From contig JBBSIN010000003.1 of NCBI GenBank assembly GCA_038232055.1, positions 8,220 through 72,219 on the forward strand: DNA of 64,000 nucleotides, read 5' to 3'. A program made the translations under genes and the position numbers. Of the stretch, positions 17,933-26,307 are shown piece by piece (positions within the stretch are counted from its first letter, which is position 1; every line of letters begins with the position of its first letter). A model generated the notes under the pieces. That model ran no database searches. It saw nothing but the letters and a program-made list of their open reading frames with translations, and was not told the DNA's origin. The DNA is from JBBSIN01 sp038232055. Lineage in GTDB: Bacteria > Actinomycetota > Actinomycetes > JADGOV01.

Positions 17933-19008
17933 GACAGGCTGTTCACCGTCGACTTGGCCTTGTCGGCGATCGCGGCGGGCAGTGGCGCGAAGCCGAGCGA
18001 GTCCGCGCTCGACTGGCCCTCTGCGACGGCGTAGCCGAGGAAGGCCTTGACCAGGTTGGCCTTGGCGGCGTCCTTGCTCTTCGCACAGACGATGACGTAG
18101 GAGACGGTGGAGATCGGGTAGCCCTTGGTGCCGGTGAACTCCAGCTTGCCCGCCAGGTCCTTGCCCTGACCCGCGATGCTGAACGACGACTGCAGGAAGT
18201 CGCTGACGCTCTGACCGGTCAGCTCGACGAACTCCGCCCCGGCGCCCTTCACCTTGGCCGTGGGCAGGTTGTTGGCCTTCGCGAACGACAGCTCGACGTA
18301 AGTGATCGCGCCGTCGGTCTGCTTGACGCCCGCGGTGACCCCGTCCGAGCCCTTGGCGCCCTGGCCACCAGGCCAGTTCAGCTGCTTGTCCGACCCGAGC
18401 GTCCACGCGGAGCCCGCGGCCGTCTCGAGGAACCCTGAGAAGACCTTGGTGGTGCCGGAGCCGTCGGACCGGTGGTAGGCGGCGATCGGGGTCGACGGCA
18501 GCGTCGCGCCCGGGTTGTCGGCGGCGATCTGCGGGTCGTTCCAGGTCTTGATGCTGCCCTGGAAGATACCGGCCAGCGTCTTCGCCGACAGGTTGAGGCT
18601 GTCGACACCCTTGAGGTTGTACATGATCGCCACGCCACCGACCGTGACCGGGATGTGCAGGGCCGGGCTGCCGCAACGCGCATCGGCCTTCGCCTGCTCG
18701 TCCGGCTTCATGGTCGCGTCGGAGCCGGCGAAGTCGATGGTGCCCGCCGCGAACTGCTCGATCCCCGCGCCGGACCCAGTGCCCTGGTAGTTGATCTGCG
18801 CACCGGAACACTTCGCCGCAAAGTCCTTGATCCACTGCTGCTCGATGTTCTGCTGGAACGTCGAACCGGACCCGGCGATCTGCCCCTTGACGCAACTGTC
18901 GCTGTTGCTCGCCGCCTGTGTCGTCCCGTTGTCGCTACCGCAGCCGGCGACCGTGACGAGGCTCGCCGCGGCGAGGCCGGCGAGCGCACCCTTCTGTATC
19001 AGTCTCAT
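17929..19008 (-). CDS. pstS: Phosphate-binding lipoprotein PstS
   Basis: A 359-residue extracytoplasmic solute-binding protein. The signal peptide ends in the lipobox VAGC (Cys23). Phosphate-contact segments follow: GSGSTFQQN, GTGSGAGIEQF, FAGSDATM and HRSDGSGTTKVF. It delivers phosphate to PstCA. The ATG at 19008 was preferred over the upstream extension because it gives a proper lipoprotein signal. A PHO box of two 11-nt direct repeats lies 45-62 bp upstream. First gene of pstSCAB. Confidence 0.96.
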   Translation of the reverse strand: MRLIQKGALAGLAAASLVTVAGCGSDNGTTQAASNSDSCVKGQIAGSGSTFQQNIEQQWIKDFAAKCSGAQINYQGTGSGAGIEQFAAGTIDFAGSDATMKPDEQAKADARCGSPALHIPVTVGGVAIMYNLKGVDSLNLSAKTLAGIFQGSIKTWNDPQIAADNPGATLPSTPIAAYHRSDGSGTTKVFSGFLETAAGSAWTLGSDKQLNWPGGQGAKGSDGVTAGVKQTDGAITYVELSFAKANNLPTAKVKGAGAEFVELTGQSVSDFLQSSFSIAGQGKDLAGKLEFTGTKGYPISTVSYVIVCAKSKDAAKANLVKAFLGYAVAEGQSSADSLGFAPLPAAIADKAKSTVNSLS

Positions 19009-19052
19009 GAAAAGGACGGTAGGTGCGCAAGGTGACGGGTCGGCGCGCGCGA

Positions 19053-19070
19053 GGTGAACGACGGGTGAAC
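19053..19070 (-). promoter_or_regulatory. PHO box (PhoP/RegX3 site) upstream of pstS
   Basis: On the coding strand of pstS, two copies of GTTCACC lie exactly 11 nt apart (GTTCACCCGTC then GTTCACCTCGC). This matches the 11-nt direct-repeat units described for actinobacterial PHO boxes. A degenerate unit (ggtgacg on the + strand) is in register at 19031-19037. The RegX3-type regulator encoded at 25611 is the obvious candidate ligand. Confidence 0.75.
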
Positions 19071-19111
19071 CGCAGTAGGCGATCCGTCTCACCCCGTGGA
19101 GAAACCGCCAT

Positions 19112-20038
19112 TCATGGCTGGACGGCCGGCTCTGCGTCGGGCGGTGGCAGCCGATCGGCAGCCACCAGCGTCCCCGTGTCGTCGACGTGGAGCACCCAGG
19201 TACCACCCTTGGCGACGCGCGGGTCGGCAGGCGTCGGCAGCCGGTACGTCGAGCACACGCTCGTCAGCAGGCCGGGAATCGTCCCGCCCTGGCTGCAGAC
19301 CGCGGTCGGCGTGCGGGCTGCGATGAGGTCGACCAGCTGCCGCCTGGCGTCCTGCGGTTCGATGCGGTAGGCGTCCTCGGCAAACGCGGGAGCAGGCTCG
19401 ACCTCGATCCCATGGCGTGCCGCGTACGGCCGCACCGTGTCGACGCACCGGACGACGTCCGCGGAGAGGACGTGACGTACCCGATAGCACTCGAGCACGT
19501 CGCGCAGGTGGTTCGCCTGCGCCTGTCCCAGCGCTGTCAGCGGCCGCTGCCGGTCGTCGCCCTCGTACTCAGCCCGCTTGCCGGCGTGGGCGTGCCGGAC
19601 GAGAAGGATCGGTGTGGTGTCGTACGGGGCCGCCGCGAAGTGCGAGAGGGTCTCCCGGTCCCGTTCGAGCGTGACCCGCGCAACCGCTTCCTCGAGCGGG
19701 TGCCAATCGACCGCATCGACCTCGTCCGTCGGCGCAAAGGCACCCCCGTCCTCGCGCATGGCCCAGAAGTCGACGAACTTGGGCGTCGGCCCGGACCGCA
19801 GGAGCCGGACGTAATGCTGCCGATCCAGGTGTGGACCGACGACGACCCGCCGTCCGGTCTCCTCCTCGACCTCACGGACGCCACCCAGCACGGGATGCTC
19901 GCCGGGAAGCAGTTTCCCTTTCGGCAGCGACCAGTCGTTGTACCGCGGCCGGTGCACAAGAGCCAACAGCGGACGGTGGCCGTCGGGCCGCCAGAGAACG
20001 CCACCCGCGGCCGGAATGACCTCCGCCGGGTCAGGCAC
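19112..20038 (-). CDS. Nudix hydrolase fused to histidine phosphatase (MutT1-like)
   Basis: A 308-residue two-domain protein. The N-terminal Nudix domain has the complete box G-x5-E-x7-REVEEETG (about residues 41-63). The C-terminal half is a histidine-phosphatase domain opening with LLVRHAHAGKR (about residue 140). Mycobacterial MutT1 has the same architecture and hydrolyses 8-oxo-dGTP and diadenosine polyphosphates. The GTG at 20038 overlaps the stop of the CYTH/CHAD gene by 8 bp. It is the last gene of phoU-ppk-CYTH/CHAD, so a link to polyphosphate or nucleotide turnover is likely. Confidence 0.9.
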   Translation of the reverse strand: MPDPAEVIPAAGGVLWRPDGHRPLLALVHRPRYNDWSLPKGKLLPGEHPVLGGVREVEEETGRRVVVGPHLDRQHYVRLLRSGPTPKFVDFWAMREDGGAFAPTDEVDAVDWHPLEEAVARVTLERDRETLSHFAAAPYDTTPILLVRHAHAGKRAEYEGDDRQRPLTALGQAQANHLRDVLECYRVRHVLSADVVRCVDTVRPYAARHGIEVEPAPAFAEDAYRIEPQDARRQLVDLIAARTPTAVCSQGGTIPGLLTSVCSTYRLPTPADPRVAKGGTWVLHVDDTGTLVAADRLPPPDAEPAVQP

Positions 20039-21593
20039 CAAGCCACTTCCGGGTAGCCGGTTGGTCGAGCCCTGCCCACACCGCGGAAAAGGCGTGCCGC
20101 GCGACGTCAGCCGCCGCCCGCTCCCGGGCAGCGAGAAGCCCGAGGACGAAGGCGACCGGGGCGGGGGCATCGCCGGTGACGACCCGGCGGATCACCGCCT
20201 CGGCGACGACGGCGTCGTGGTGCTCGCCGAGCACCTCCTGCACGTCCGTGACCTGCTTGGCGAAGCGTCGGGCCGGCTTGCCGAGCACCGGCGCCGCGAG
20301 CTCCGCGGCGTAACGAGTGCGCTTGGCGAAGATGCGGGCCCGATGGAAGTCCTCGTCGGGGGAGTCGTCACCGAGCCGCCCGGCGCGCTTGGCGAGCGCA
20401 CGCCACGCTGCCGAGACGAGTGCCGGTACGACGCTCTTGGCGGTGTCGTCGGCGGCCGCCGTCACCGGCGCCGCGGTCGCCGAAGTGACGAGCTGCTCTA
20501 CCAGCCTGCGGTAGCGGCGACTGCGCAACGCGGCCGACACCGCCCTCGAAGCGGCGGTCATCTCCACGGCGACGGCTGTGGCGAGGAACTCCGCGGCCGC
20601 AACGGTGTCGACGCCGGTTTGCGCCAGTTCGTCCAGGTGTCTGCGCAGTCTGGCGAGGAGGACCTCCCGGTCGCGCACTTCGCCCAGCACGTCGGCGATC
20701 CACGCCAGCTCGACCGACAAGGTGGCCGCCCACTCCTCGTCGAGCAGCGGGCGGAACGTGCGCAGCGTGCTCCTGAGCCGCCGGGCGGCGACCCGCATCT
20801 GGTGCACGGAGTCCGGTGCGTCGCGGCGTACGCCGACGTCGCTGGCCATGAAAGCGCGGGTGTTGGTACGCAAGTGGGAGACGATGGCCGCACCGGCGGT
20901 GACACCTCGCCGCGGCTTCGCGGCAAGCGGCGGCTCCGGATCCCCGCGGGCTGCCGGCCCGAGTGCGCGCACGGCCTTCGGCGTCTGGTCGGTCTCGGCG
21001 GCGCCGTTGGCCGTCAGCTTCGCCGACACGTCGGCGATCAGCGCCCCGGGATCGTCGACGTCGGCAGCGGCCTCCACCTCGATCTCGCGGAACGACGAGG
21101 TGGCGTTGCCCGAACTGTCGACCACCCGAACCTCGTCGTCGACGATCTCACCAACCACGTCACCTGCTGGGCCGAGCAGCGCCCGAGTGATCCGGGTGGT
21201 CTCCAGGGTGGCGACTCTGCGCAGCGCTTCCGCCCGGGTGTAGACCTGCACGAGGTTGCGCAGCTCGGCCGGCGGCACCCGTGCGCCGCTGCTGACCCGG
21301 ATTTCGTCCCGGTCGCCCACCCGGCGGGGCAGCTTGAGGTGCCAGCCGTCGTCTCCACCGCCGCTGCGCCGACGCAAGGTGATGCCCTCGCGAGCCAACC
21401 GGAGGTCCGGCGTGTCGAAGTAGAGCGTGCGCATCTCGGTCGTGCGTGCCTGGGTCAGACCCCCGACGAGACCCGAGGAAAGGTCGTCGGGTACGACGAA
21501 ATCCTCCGGTACGGCGAACTTCGTCTCGATCTCCCGGACCGTGACCACCGAGGCGTCGTCGGCAGGCCTTCGCTTCGGTGTCCGGTCAGACAT
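20031..21593 (-). CDS. CYTH-CHAD polyphosphate-associated protein
   Basis: A 520-residue protein with an N-terminal CYTH (triphosphate tunnel) domain, signature EIETK at residues 21-25, up to about residue 205. A C-terminal CHAD domain follows (about 225-510), with basic helices such as VHQMRVAARRLRS and FHRARIFAKRTRYAAEL. CYTH enzymes cleave inorganic or organic triphosphates and CHAD domains bind polyphosphate granules. The ATG at 21593 overlaps the ppk stop, so it is co-translated with polyphosphate kinase. It may be a polyphosphate-bound triphosphatase; the exact activity is not known. Confidence 0.9.
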   Translation of the reverse strand: MSDRTPKRRPADDASVVTVREIETKFAVPEDFVVPDDLSSGLVGGLTQARTTEMRTLYFDTPDLRLAREGITLRRRSGGGDDGWHLKLPRRVGDRDEIRVSSGARVPPAELRNLVQVYTRAEALRRVATLETTRITRALLGPAGDVVGEIVDDEVRVVDSSGNATSSFREIEVEAAADVDDPGALIADVSAKLTANGAAETDQTPKAVRALGPAARGDPEPPLAAKPRRGVTAGAAIVSHLRTNTRAFMASDVGVRRDAPDSVHQMRVAARRLRSTLRTFRPLLDEEWAATLSVELAWIADVLGEVRDREVLLARLRRHLDELAQTGVDTVAAAEFLATAVAVEMTAASRAVSAALRSRRYRRLVEQLVTSATAAPVTAAADDTAKSVVPALVSAAWRALAKRAGRLGDDSPDEDFHRARIFAKRTRYAAELAAPVLGKPARRFAKQVTDVQEVLGEHHDAVVAEAVIRRVVTGDAPAPVAFVLGLLAARERAAADVARHAFSAVWAGLDQPATRKWLGA

Positions 21594-23661
21594 TGGCAAC
21601 CTCCCGCTGCTTGTTCCGGCGCAGGGTGACCTCCTGGTAGTCCGCTCCGGGCACGCGCGTCCACTCGCCGTCGGGTTCGAGGTGCCAGGACGATACGTCG
21701 TCGGACATGGCGAGGGAGAGAATCTGGCGCAGGTCGCGCCGGGCGCCCGGGTCGGTGACCCGCACCAGGGCCTCCACCCGGCGGTCGAGGTTGCGATGCA
21801 TGACGTCGGCGCTGCCGATCCATACCTCGTCGTCGTCGCCGGCCCGGAACCGGAAGATGCGCGAGTGCTCCAGGAAGCGACCGAGCAGGCTGCGCACGCG
21901 GATCGTCTCGGAGAGCCCCGCTACGCCCGGGCGAAGGGCGCACATGCCACGCACCACCAGGTCGATTTCCACACCCTGGCGGGCCGCGTCGTACAGCGCG
22001 TCGATGACGACCTCGTCGACGAGGCTGTTGACCTTGATCTGGATGCTGGCCGTTCGCCCGGCGACGTGCGCGGCGGCCGCTTCGTCGATGCGCTCGACGA
22101 GTCCGCCGCGCAGAGTGGCGGGCGCCACGAGCAGCGTGCGGTAGTCCCTGTGTCGGGAGTAACCGGAGAGCCGGTTGAACAGGTCCGTGATGTCGGCGCC
22201 GATGGCCGGGTCGGCGGTCAGCAGGCCAAGGTCTTCGTAGGTGCGAGCCGTCTTGGGGTTGTAGTTGCCGGTGCCGATGTGCGCGTAACGGCGGATGCCG
22301 TCACCTTCCTGGCGGACGACGAGGCAGAGCTTGCAGTGGGTCTTGAGGCCGACGAGGCCGTAGACGACGTGGCAACCAGCCTGCTCGAGGGCTCTGGCCC
22401 AGCGAATGTTGGCTTGTTCGTCGAACCGCGCCTTGATCTCCACTAGGACGACGACTTGCTTCCCCGCCTGTGCCGCGCCGATCAAAGCGTCGACGATCGG
22501 TGAGTCACCGCTGGTGCGATACAGCGTCTGCTTGATGGCGAGCACATCGGGATCCAGCGCCGCCTGCTCGACAAAGGCCTGCACGCTGGTGGCGAACGAG
22601 TCGTAGGGATGGTGGATGAGGACGTCACCCTGTCGCAGCGCCGCGAAGAAGTCGGCCGGCGTCCCGGCGGCCTCTGCCTCGGCGAGGCGCGGGTGCGTCG
22701 CCGGAACGAAAGAGGAGAACCTGAGGTCGCTGCGGTCGAGGTCCGCGATGGCACCAAGGCCCGAGAGGGCCAGCAGGCCCGGGATCCGGTAGACCTCCGC
22801 CTCCCCCACGTCGAGCTCGCGGACCAGCAACGCCAGGACCCGCGGCTCCATGGACTGCTCGACCTCGAGGCGTACCGGAGGCCCGAAGCGGCGACGCAGC
22901 AGCTCGCGCTCGAGTGCCTGGAGGAGGTTCTCGGCGTCGTCCTCCTCCACCTCCACGTCCGCGTTGCGGGTCACTCGGAAGGTGTGCGCCCGCACGATCT
23001 CCATGCCGGAGAACAGCTGGTCGAGGTGCGGGCAGATCACATCCTCGAGCGGGACGAAACGTTGCGGGCGGACCTGGACGAAGCGGGCGAGCAGCGGTGG
23101 CACCTTGACCCGCGCGAAGTGCTCGGTGCCGGTCTCGGGGTGCCGGACGACCACGGCGAGGTTGAGCGAGAGCCCCGAGATGTACGGGAAGGGGTGCGCC
23201 GGGTCGACCGCGAGCGGCGTCAGCACTGGATGGATTCGCTCCCGGTAGAGCCGGTGCAGCTCGGCACGCTCGTCGTCCTCGAGGGCGCCCCAGCGAAGGA
23301 TCTCGATGCCCTCAGCGGCCAGGCGGGGGACGACCTCATCCTGGAACACCGCCGCGTGCCGGACGCACAGCTCGTGCACCCGGGCGGAAATGCGCTCGAG
23401 CTGCTCGCGCGGTCGTAGGCCGCTGGCGCTCGTGACCGCGAGCCCGGTGGCGATCCGCCTGGCCAGCCCGGCGACTCGCACCATGAAGAACTCGTCCAGC
23501 CCGCGCGCGAAGATGGCGAGGAACCGGACCCGTTCGAGCAGAGGCATGCCGTCCTCTGCGGCCAGCTCGAGCACGCGCTCGTTGAAGCTCAGCCACGACA
23601 GCTCGCGGTCGAGGAAACGCTCCGCCGGCAGGAGGACACGCTCGGCGGAGTCGCGGCTCAC
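21586..23661 (-). CDS. ppk: Polyphosphate kinase 1
   Basis: A 691-residue PPK1 that polymerises the ATP gamma-phosphate into polyphosphate. The order is N-terminal helical domain (DRELSWLSFNERVLELA), head domain, then two PLD-like catalytic domains. The autophosphorylated histidine is about His461 in RRYAHIGTGNYN, and the second conserved histidine is in GLKTHCK. The GTG start overlaps the phoU stop as GTGA and the stop overlaps the CYTH/CHAD start. Length is normal for the family. Confidence 0.96.
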   Translation of the reverse strand: MSRDSAERVLLPAERFLDRELSWLSFNERVLELAAEDGMPLLERVRFLAIFARGLDEFFMVRVAGLARRIATGLAVTSASGLRPREQLERISARVHELCVRHAAVFQDEVVPRLAAEGIEILRWGALEDDERAELHRLYRERIHPVLTPLAVDPAHPFPYISGLSLNLAVVVRHPETGTEHFARVKVPPLLARFVQVRPQRFVPLEDVICPHLDQLFSGMEIVRAHTFRVTRNADVEVEEDDAENLLQALERELLRRRFGPPVRLEVEQSMEPRVLALLVRELDVGEAEVYRIPGLLALSGLGAIADLDRSDLRFSSFVPATHPRLAEAEAAGTPADFFAALRQGDVLIHHPYDSFATSVQAFVEQAALDPDVLAIKQTLYRTSGDSPIVDALIGAAQAGKQVVVLVEIKARFDEQANIRWARALEQAGCHVVYGLVGLKTHCKLCLVVRQEGDGIRRYAHIGTGNYNPKTARTYEDLGLLTADPAIGADITDLFNRLSGYSRHRDYRTLLVAPATLRGGLVERIDEAAAAHVAGRTASIQIKVNSLVDEVVIDALYDAARQGVEIDLVVRGMCALRPGVAGLSETIRVRSLLGRFLEHSRIFRFRAGDDDEVWIGSADVMHRNLDRRVEALVRVTDPGARRDLRQILSLAMSDDVSSWHLEPDGEWTRVPGADYQEVTLRRNKQREVANV

Positions 23662-24299
23662 TGGCGCTCGCCGGTGACCAGGTAGACGACGCGTCGTGCC
23701 ACGGAGACGGCGTGGTCGGCGAAGCGCTCGAAGTACCGGCCGGCGAGTGCGATGTCGATCGTGGTCTCGACGCCGTACGGCCAGTCCTCGTCGAGCATGA
23801 CGGTGAACAGACGGCGGTGCAGCTCGTCCATCACGTCATCGTCGCGCTCGAGCTCCTTGGCCTGCTCTACATCGCGCGTCGCGATGACGGTGCCCGCTTT
23901 GGTCGTGATTCGTTCGGCGACCTGCGCCATCTCCAGGATGGTGTCGCGTAGCTCGGCCGGAACGGCCGAGTCGGGATAGCGGCGGCGGGCCTGCTTCGCG
24001 ATGTGCAGGGCCAGATCGCCGGATCGCTCCAGATCCGCCACCATACGAAGGCTCGTGACGATCACCCGCAGGTCGCTGGCCACCGGCTGCTGACGAGCGA
24101 GCAGCTCGAAGCAGCGCTTCTCGATGTCGTGGTAGACGGCGTCGACCGTCTCGTCACCATCGATCACCGTCTCGGCCAGTGCGAGGTCGGCGTCGAGGAG
24201 GGCGGAGCTCGCCCGCCGCATGGCACCGGAGACCAGCTGCGTCATGTCGACGAGCAGAGCGGTGATCTCGCTGAGCTCGACGTGGTAGCTGTCACGCAC
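23658..24299 (-). CDS. phoU: Phosphate signalling regulator PhoU
   Basis: A 213-residue protein with two PhoU three-helix repeats (DLRVIVTSLRMVADLERSGDLA; GRYFERFADHAVSVARRV). It represses the Pho response when phosphate is plentiful by linking Pst to the sensor kinase. The GTG at 24299 has an AAGGAGAA ribosome-binding site 4-10 nt upstream. It heads the phoU-ppk-CYTH/CHAD-Nudix operon and diverges from senX3. Confidence 0.94.
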   Translation of the reverse strand: MRDSYHVELSEITALLVDMTQLVSGAMRRASSALLDADLALAETVIDGDETVDAVYHDIEKRCFELLARQQPVASDLRVIVTSLRMVADLERSGDLALHIAKQARRRYPDSAVPAELRDTILEMAQVAERITTKAGTVIATRDVEQAKELERDDDVMDELHRRLFTVMLDEDWPYGVETTIDIALAGRYFERFADHAVSVARRVVYLVTGERQ

Positions 24300-24459
24300 G
24301 GGGTTCTCCTTCCGCTTCCGTTCCGACCATAACTGCGGGACAGGGGGCCGACTAGCGCTCACATGACGGGGCGGGAACGCCCAGGTGAACACTTGGCGAC
24401 GGGACGAAGCGAACCCGCGAAGACCCGCGCCGGCGCTGCCGCGACCGTATCCTGAACGC

Positions 24460-25614
24460 ATGCCGCGTCTGCTCAGCCGGAGAGCACGCATCGATGGCTT
24501 CTCCGGCGATGTGGCGCCCGAGGCGCACTCCGACATCGTCGCCGTCCTCGACACCGTGGCCGCCGTACTCGACTCCGGGGTCGTCCTGCTCGACGGCTAC
24601 GACGTCATCCTGGCCAATGACGCCGCTCTCGCGCTGCGAGTGGTGCGCCGTACGTCGTTGACCTCCCCCCTGCTGTCTCGACTCGTCCGCGAGGCGCGCC
24701 GTGAGGGGAACCGCATCGAGGAGGAGGTGGAGCTGCCGTGGGGCGCCGGCTGGCGCTCGGTGGCTGTGACGGTCGCGCCGGTCGTCGGCACCCAGCGGGT
24801 GGTCGTGCTGCTTCGCGACCTCACCGAGGCCCGGCGGGTGGAGGCGGTGCGCCGCGACTTCGTGGCCAGCGTGTCGCACGAGCTGAAGACCCCCGTGGGT
24901 GGCCTGCTGCTGCTCGCCGAGGCGGTGCGGGAGGCCGTCGACGACCCGGAGGCGACGCTGCGCTTCGCCAACCGCATGGTCCACGAGGCCGACCGGTTGT
25001 CGCGACTCGTCCATGACCTCATCGACCTCTCCCGCATCCAGGGCGGCGACCCGTTGCCGGCCCCCGGTCTGGTGGGCGTGCAGGAGCTGCTCGGCGATGC
25101 GGTTGACCGTGTCCGCGTCTCGGCCGACGCCGCCGGCATCGAGATCGCCGTCGCCGACTGTGCCGATCTCCAGCTGTGGGGCGACGAGCGGTCGCTGTGC
25201 ACGGCGCTGTCCAACCTGCTCGACAACGCCCTCAACTACTCCACGAGGGGCAGCCGAGTGGCGATCGGTGCCCGACTCGCCAGTCATGACGGAGGCGAGG
25301 AGGTCGAGCTCTTCGTCGCCGACCAGGGCATCGGCATAGCCCAGCCCGATCTCGAGCGGGTCTTCGAGCGGTTCTACCGCACCGATCCGGCGAGGTCGCG
25401 CCGTACCGGGGGCAACGGCTTGGGGCTCTCGATCGTCAAGCACATCATCGAGAACTCCGGCGGCCGGATCAGCGTGTGGAGCCAGGTCGGAGTGGGCTCC
25501 ACGTTCACCCTGCACCTGCCGACGCCGTCGGAGTCCGCCGGTGGCCTGCAGGAGCCGGTTGCCCTGCCGGAGCCGGTTGCCCCGCGGCAGCTGGAGGCCT
25601 CGGAGACCGCATGA
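24460..25614 (+). CDS. senX3: SenX3-like sensor histidine kinase lacking the membrane anchor
   Basis: A 384-residue kinase with a PAS-like segment (about residues 20-125), HisKA with phosphorylatable His140 in SVSHELKTP, and a HATPase_c domain (NLLDNALNYS, DQGIGIAQ, GNGLGLSIVK). Synteny with phoU and regX3 identifies it as SenX3. Classical SenX3 begins with membrane helices; here the N terminus from the ATG at 24460 has none, and the short in-frame extension to 24385 adds none. Sensing is presumably cytoplasmic, via PhoU-Pst. The stop overlaps the regX3 ATG by 4 bp. Confidence 0.92.
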   Translation: MPRLLSRRARIDGFSGDVAPEAHSDIVAVLDTVAAVLDSGVVLLDGYDVILANDAALALRVVRRTSLTSPLLSRLVREARREGNRIEEEVELPWGAGWRSVAVTVAPVVGTQRVVVLLRDLTEARRVEAVRRDFVASVSHELKTPVGGLLLLAEAVREAVDDPEATLRFANRMVHEADRLSRLVHDLIDLSRIQGGDPLPAPGLVGVQELLGDAVDRVRVSADAAGIEIAVADCADLQLWGDERSLCTALSNLLDNALNYSTRGSRVAIGARLASHDGGEEVELFVADQGIGIAQPDLERVFERFYRTDPARSRRTGGNGLGLSIVKHIIENSGGRISVWSQVGVGSTFTLHLPTPSESAGGLQEPVALPEPVAPRQLEASETA

Positions 25615-26297
25615 CACGTCTGCTGGTCATCGAGGACGAGGAGTCCTTCTCGGGCACCTTGCAGTACATGCTCAGGCGGGAGGGCTTCGAGGTTGCGGTA
25701 GCGGCCACCGGGCCGGCCGGTCTGGCCGAGTTCGACCGCAACGGCGCGGATCTCGTGGTCCTGGACCTCATGCTGCCCGGCCTGCCCGGCACCGAGGTCT
25801 GCCGCAACCTGCGCGGGCGAAGCGACGTACCGGTCATCATGCTCACCGCGCGCGACGGTGAGGTGGACAAGGTGGTCGGTCTCGAGCTCGGTGCCGACGA
25901 CTACGTCACCAAGCCCTTCTCCAGCCGGGAGCTGGTCGCGCGGATCCGAGCAGTGCTGCGCCGTCGTACGGACACCGCCGAGGCGCCCTCCGGCGCGGCC
26001 GCCCTGGAGGCAGGCCCGGTGCGGGTCGACGTCGAGCGGCACGTCGTCACGGTGGCCGGCGAGGCGGTGAGCCTCCCGCTCAAGGAGTTCGAGCTCCTCG
26101 AGCTGCTGCTCCGCAACGCCGGTCGGGTCCTGACCAGGGGACAGCTCATCGACCGGGTCTGGGGCAGCGACTACGTCGGTGACACCAAGACCCTGGACGT
26201 GCACGTCAAGCGGTTGCGGGCGAAGGTCGAGGCCGACCCTTCGTCTCCGCGTCACCTGGTGACGATCCGCGGCCTCGGCTACAAGTTCGAGCCCTGA
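25611..26297 (+). CDS. regX3: RegX3-like phosphate response regulator
   Basis: A 228-residue OmpR-family regulator. The receiver domain has phospho-acceptor Asp52 in VVLDLMLPG and the KPF switch lysine. The winged-helix domain ends VTIRGLGYKFEP. It is translationally coupled to the kinase by an ATGA overlap. By family precedent it activates pstS, phoA-type and other Pho genes; the PHO box before pstS is its probable target. Confidence 0.94.
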   Translation: MTRLLVIEDEESFSGTLQYMLRREGFEVAVAATGPAGLAEFDRNGADLVVLDLMLPGLPGTEVCRNLRGRSDVPVIMLTARDGEVDKVVGLELGADDYVTKPFSSRELVARIRAVLRRRTDTAEAPSGAAALEAGPVRVDVERHVVTVAGEAVSLPLKEFELLELLLRNAGRVLTRGQLIDRVWGSDYVGDTKTLDVHVKRLRAKVEADPSSPRHLVTIRGLGYKFEP

Positions 26298-26307
26298 GCG
26301 GAGCGGC

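Noticed and set aside
24366..24395. Second PHO box in the phoU-senX3 spacer
   Set aside because: Only one GTTCACC unit (24384-24390 on the minus strand) is exact; the next GTTCCC-like unit is 12 nt away rather than 11, so it is too weak to annotate.
24352..25617. Long open frame (421 codons) on the minus strand across senX3
   Set aside because: It is antisense to a clearly homologous histidine kinase, and its residues are low-complexity (Arg, Asp, Gly, Val) as expected for high-GC shadow frames.
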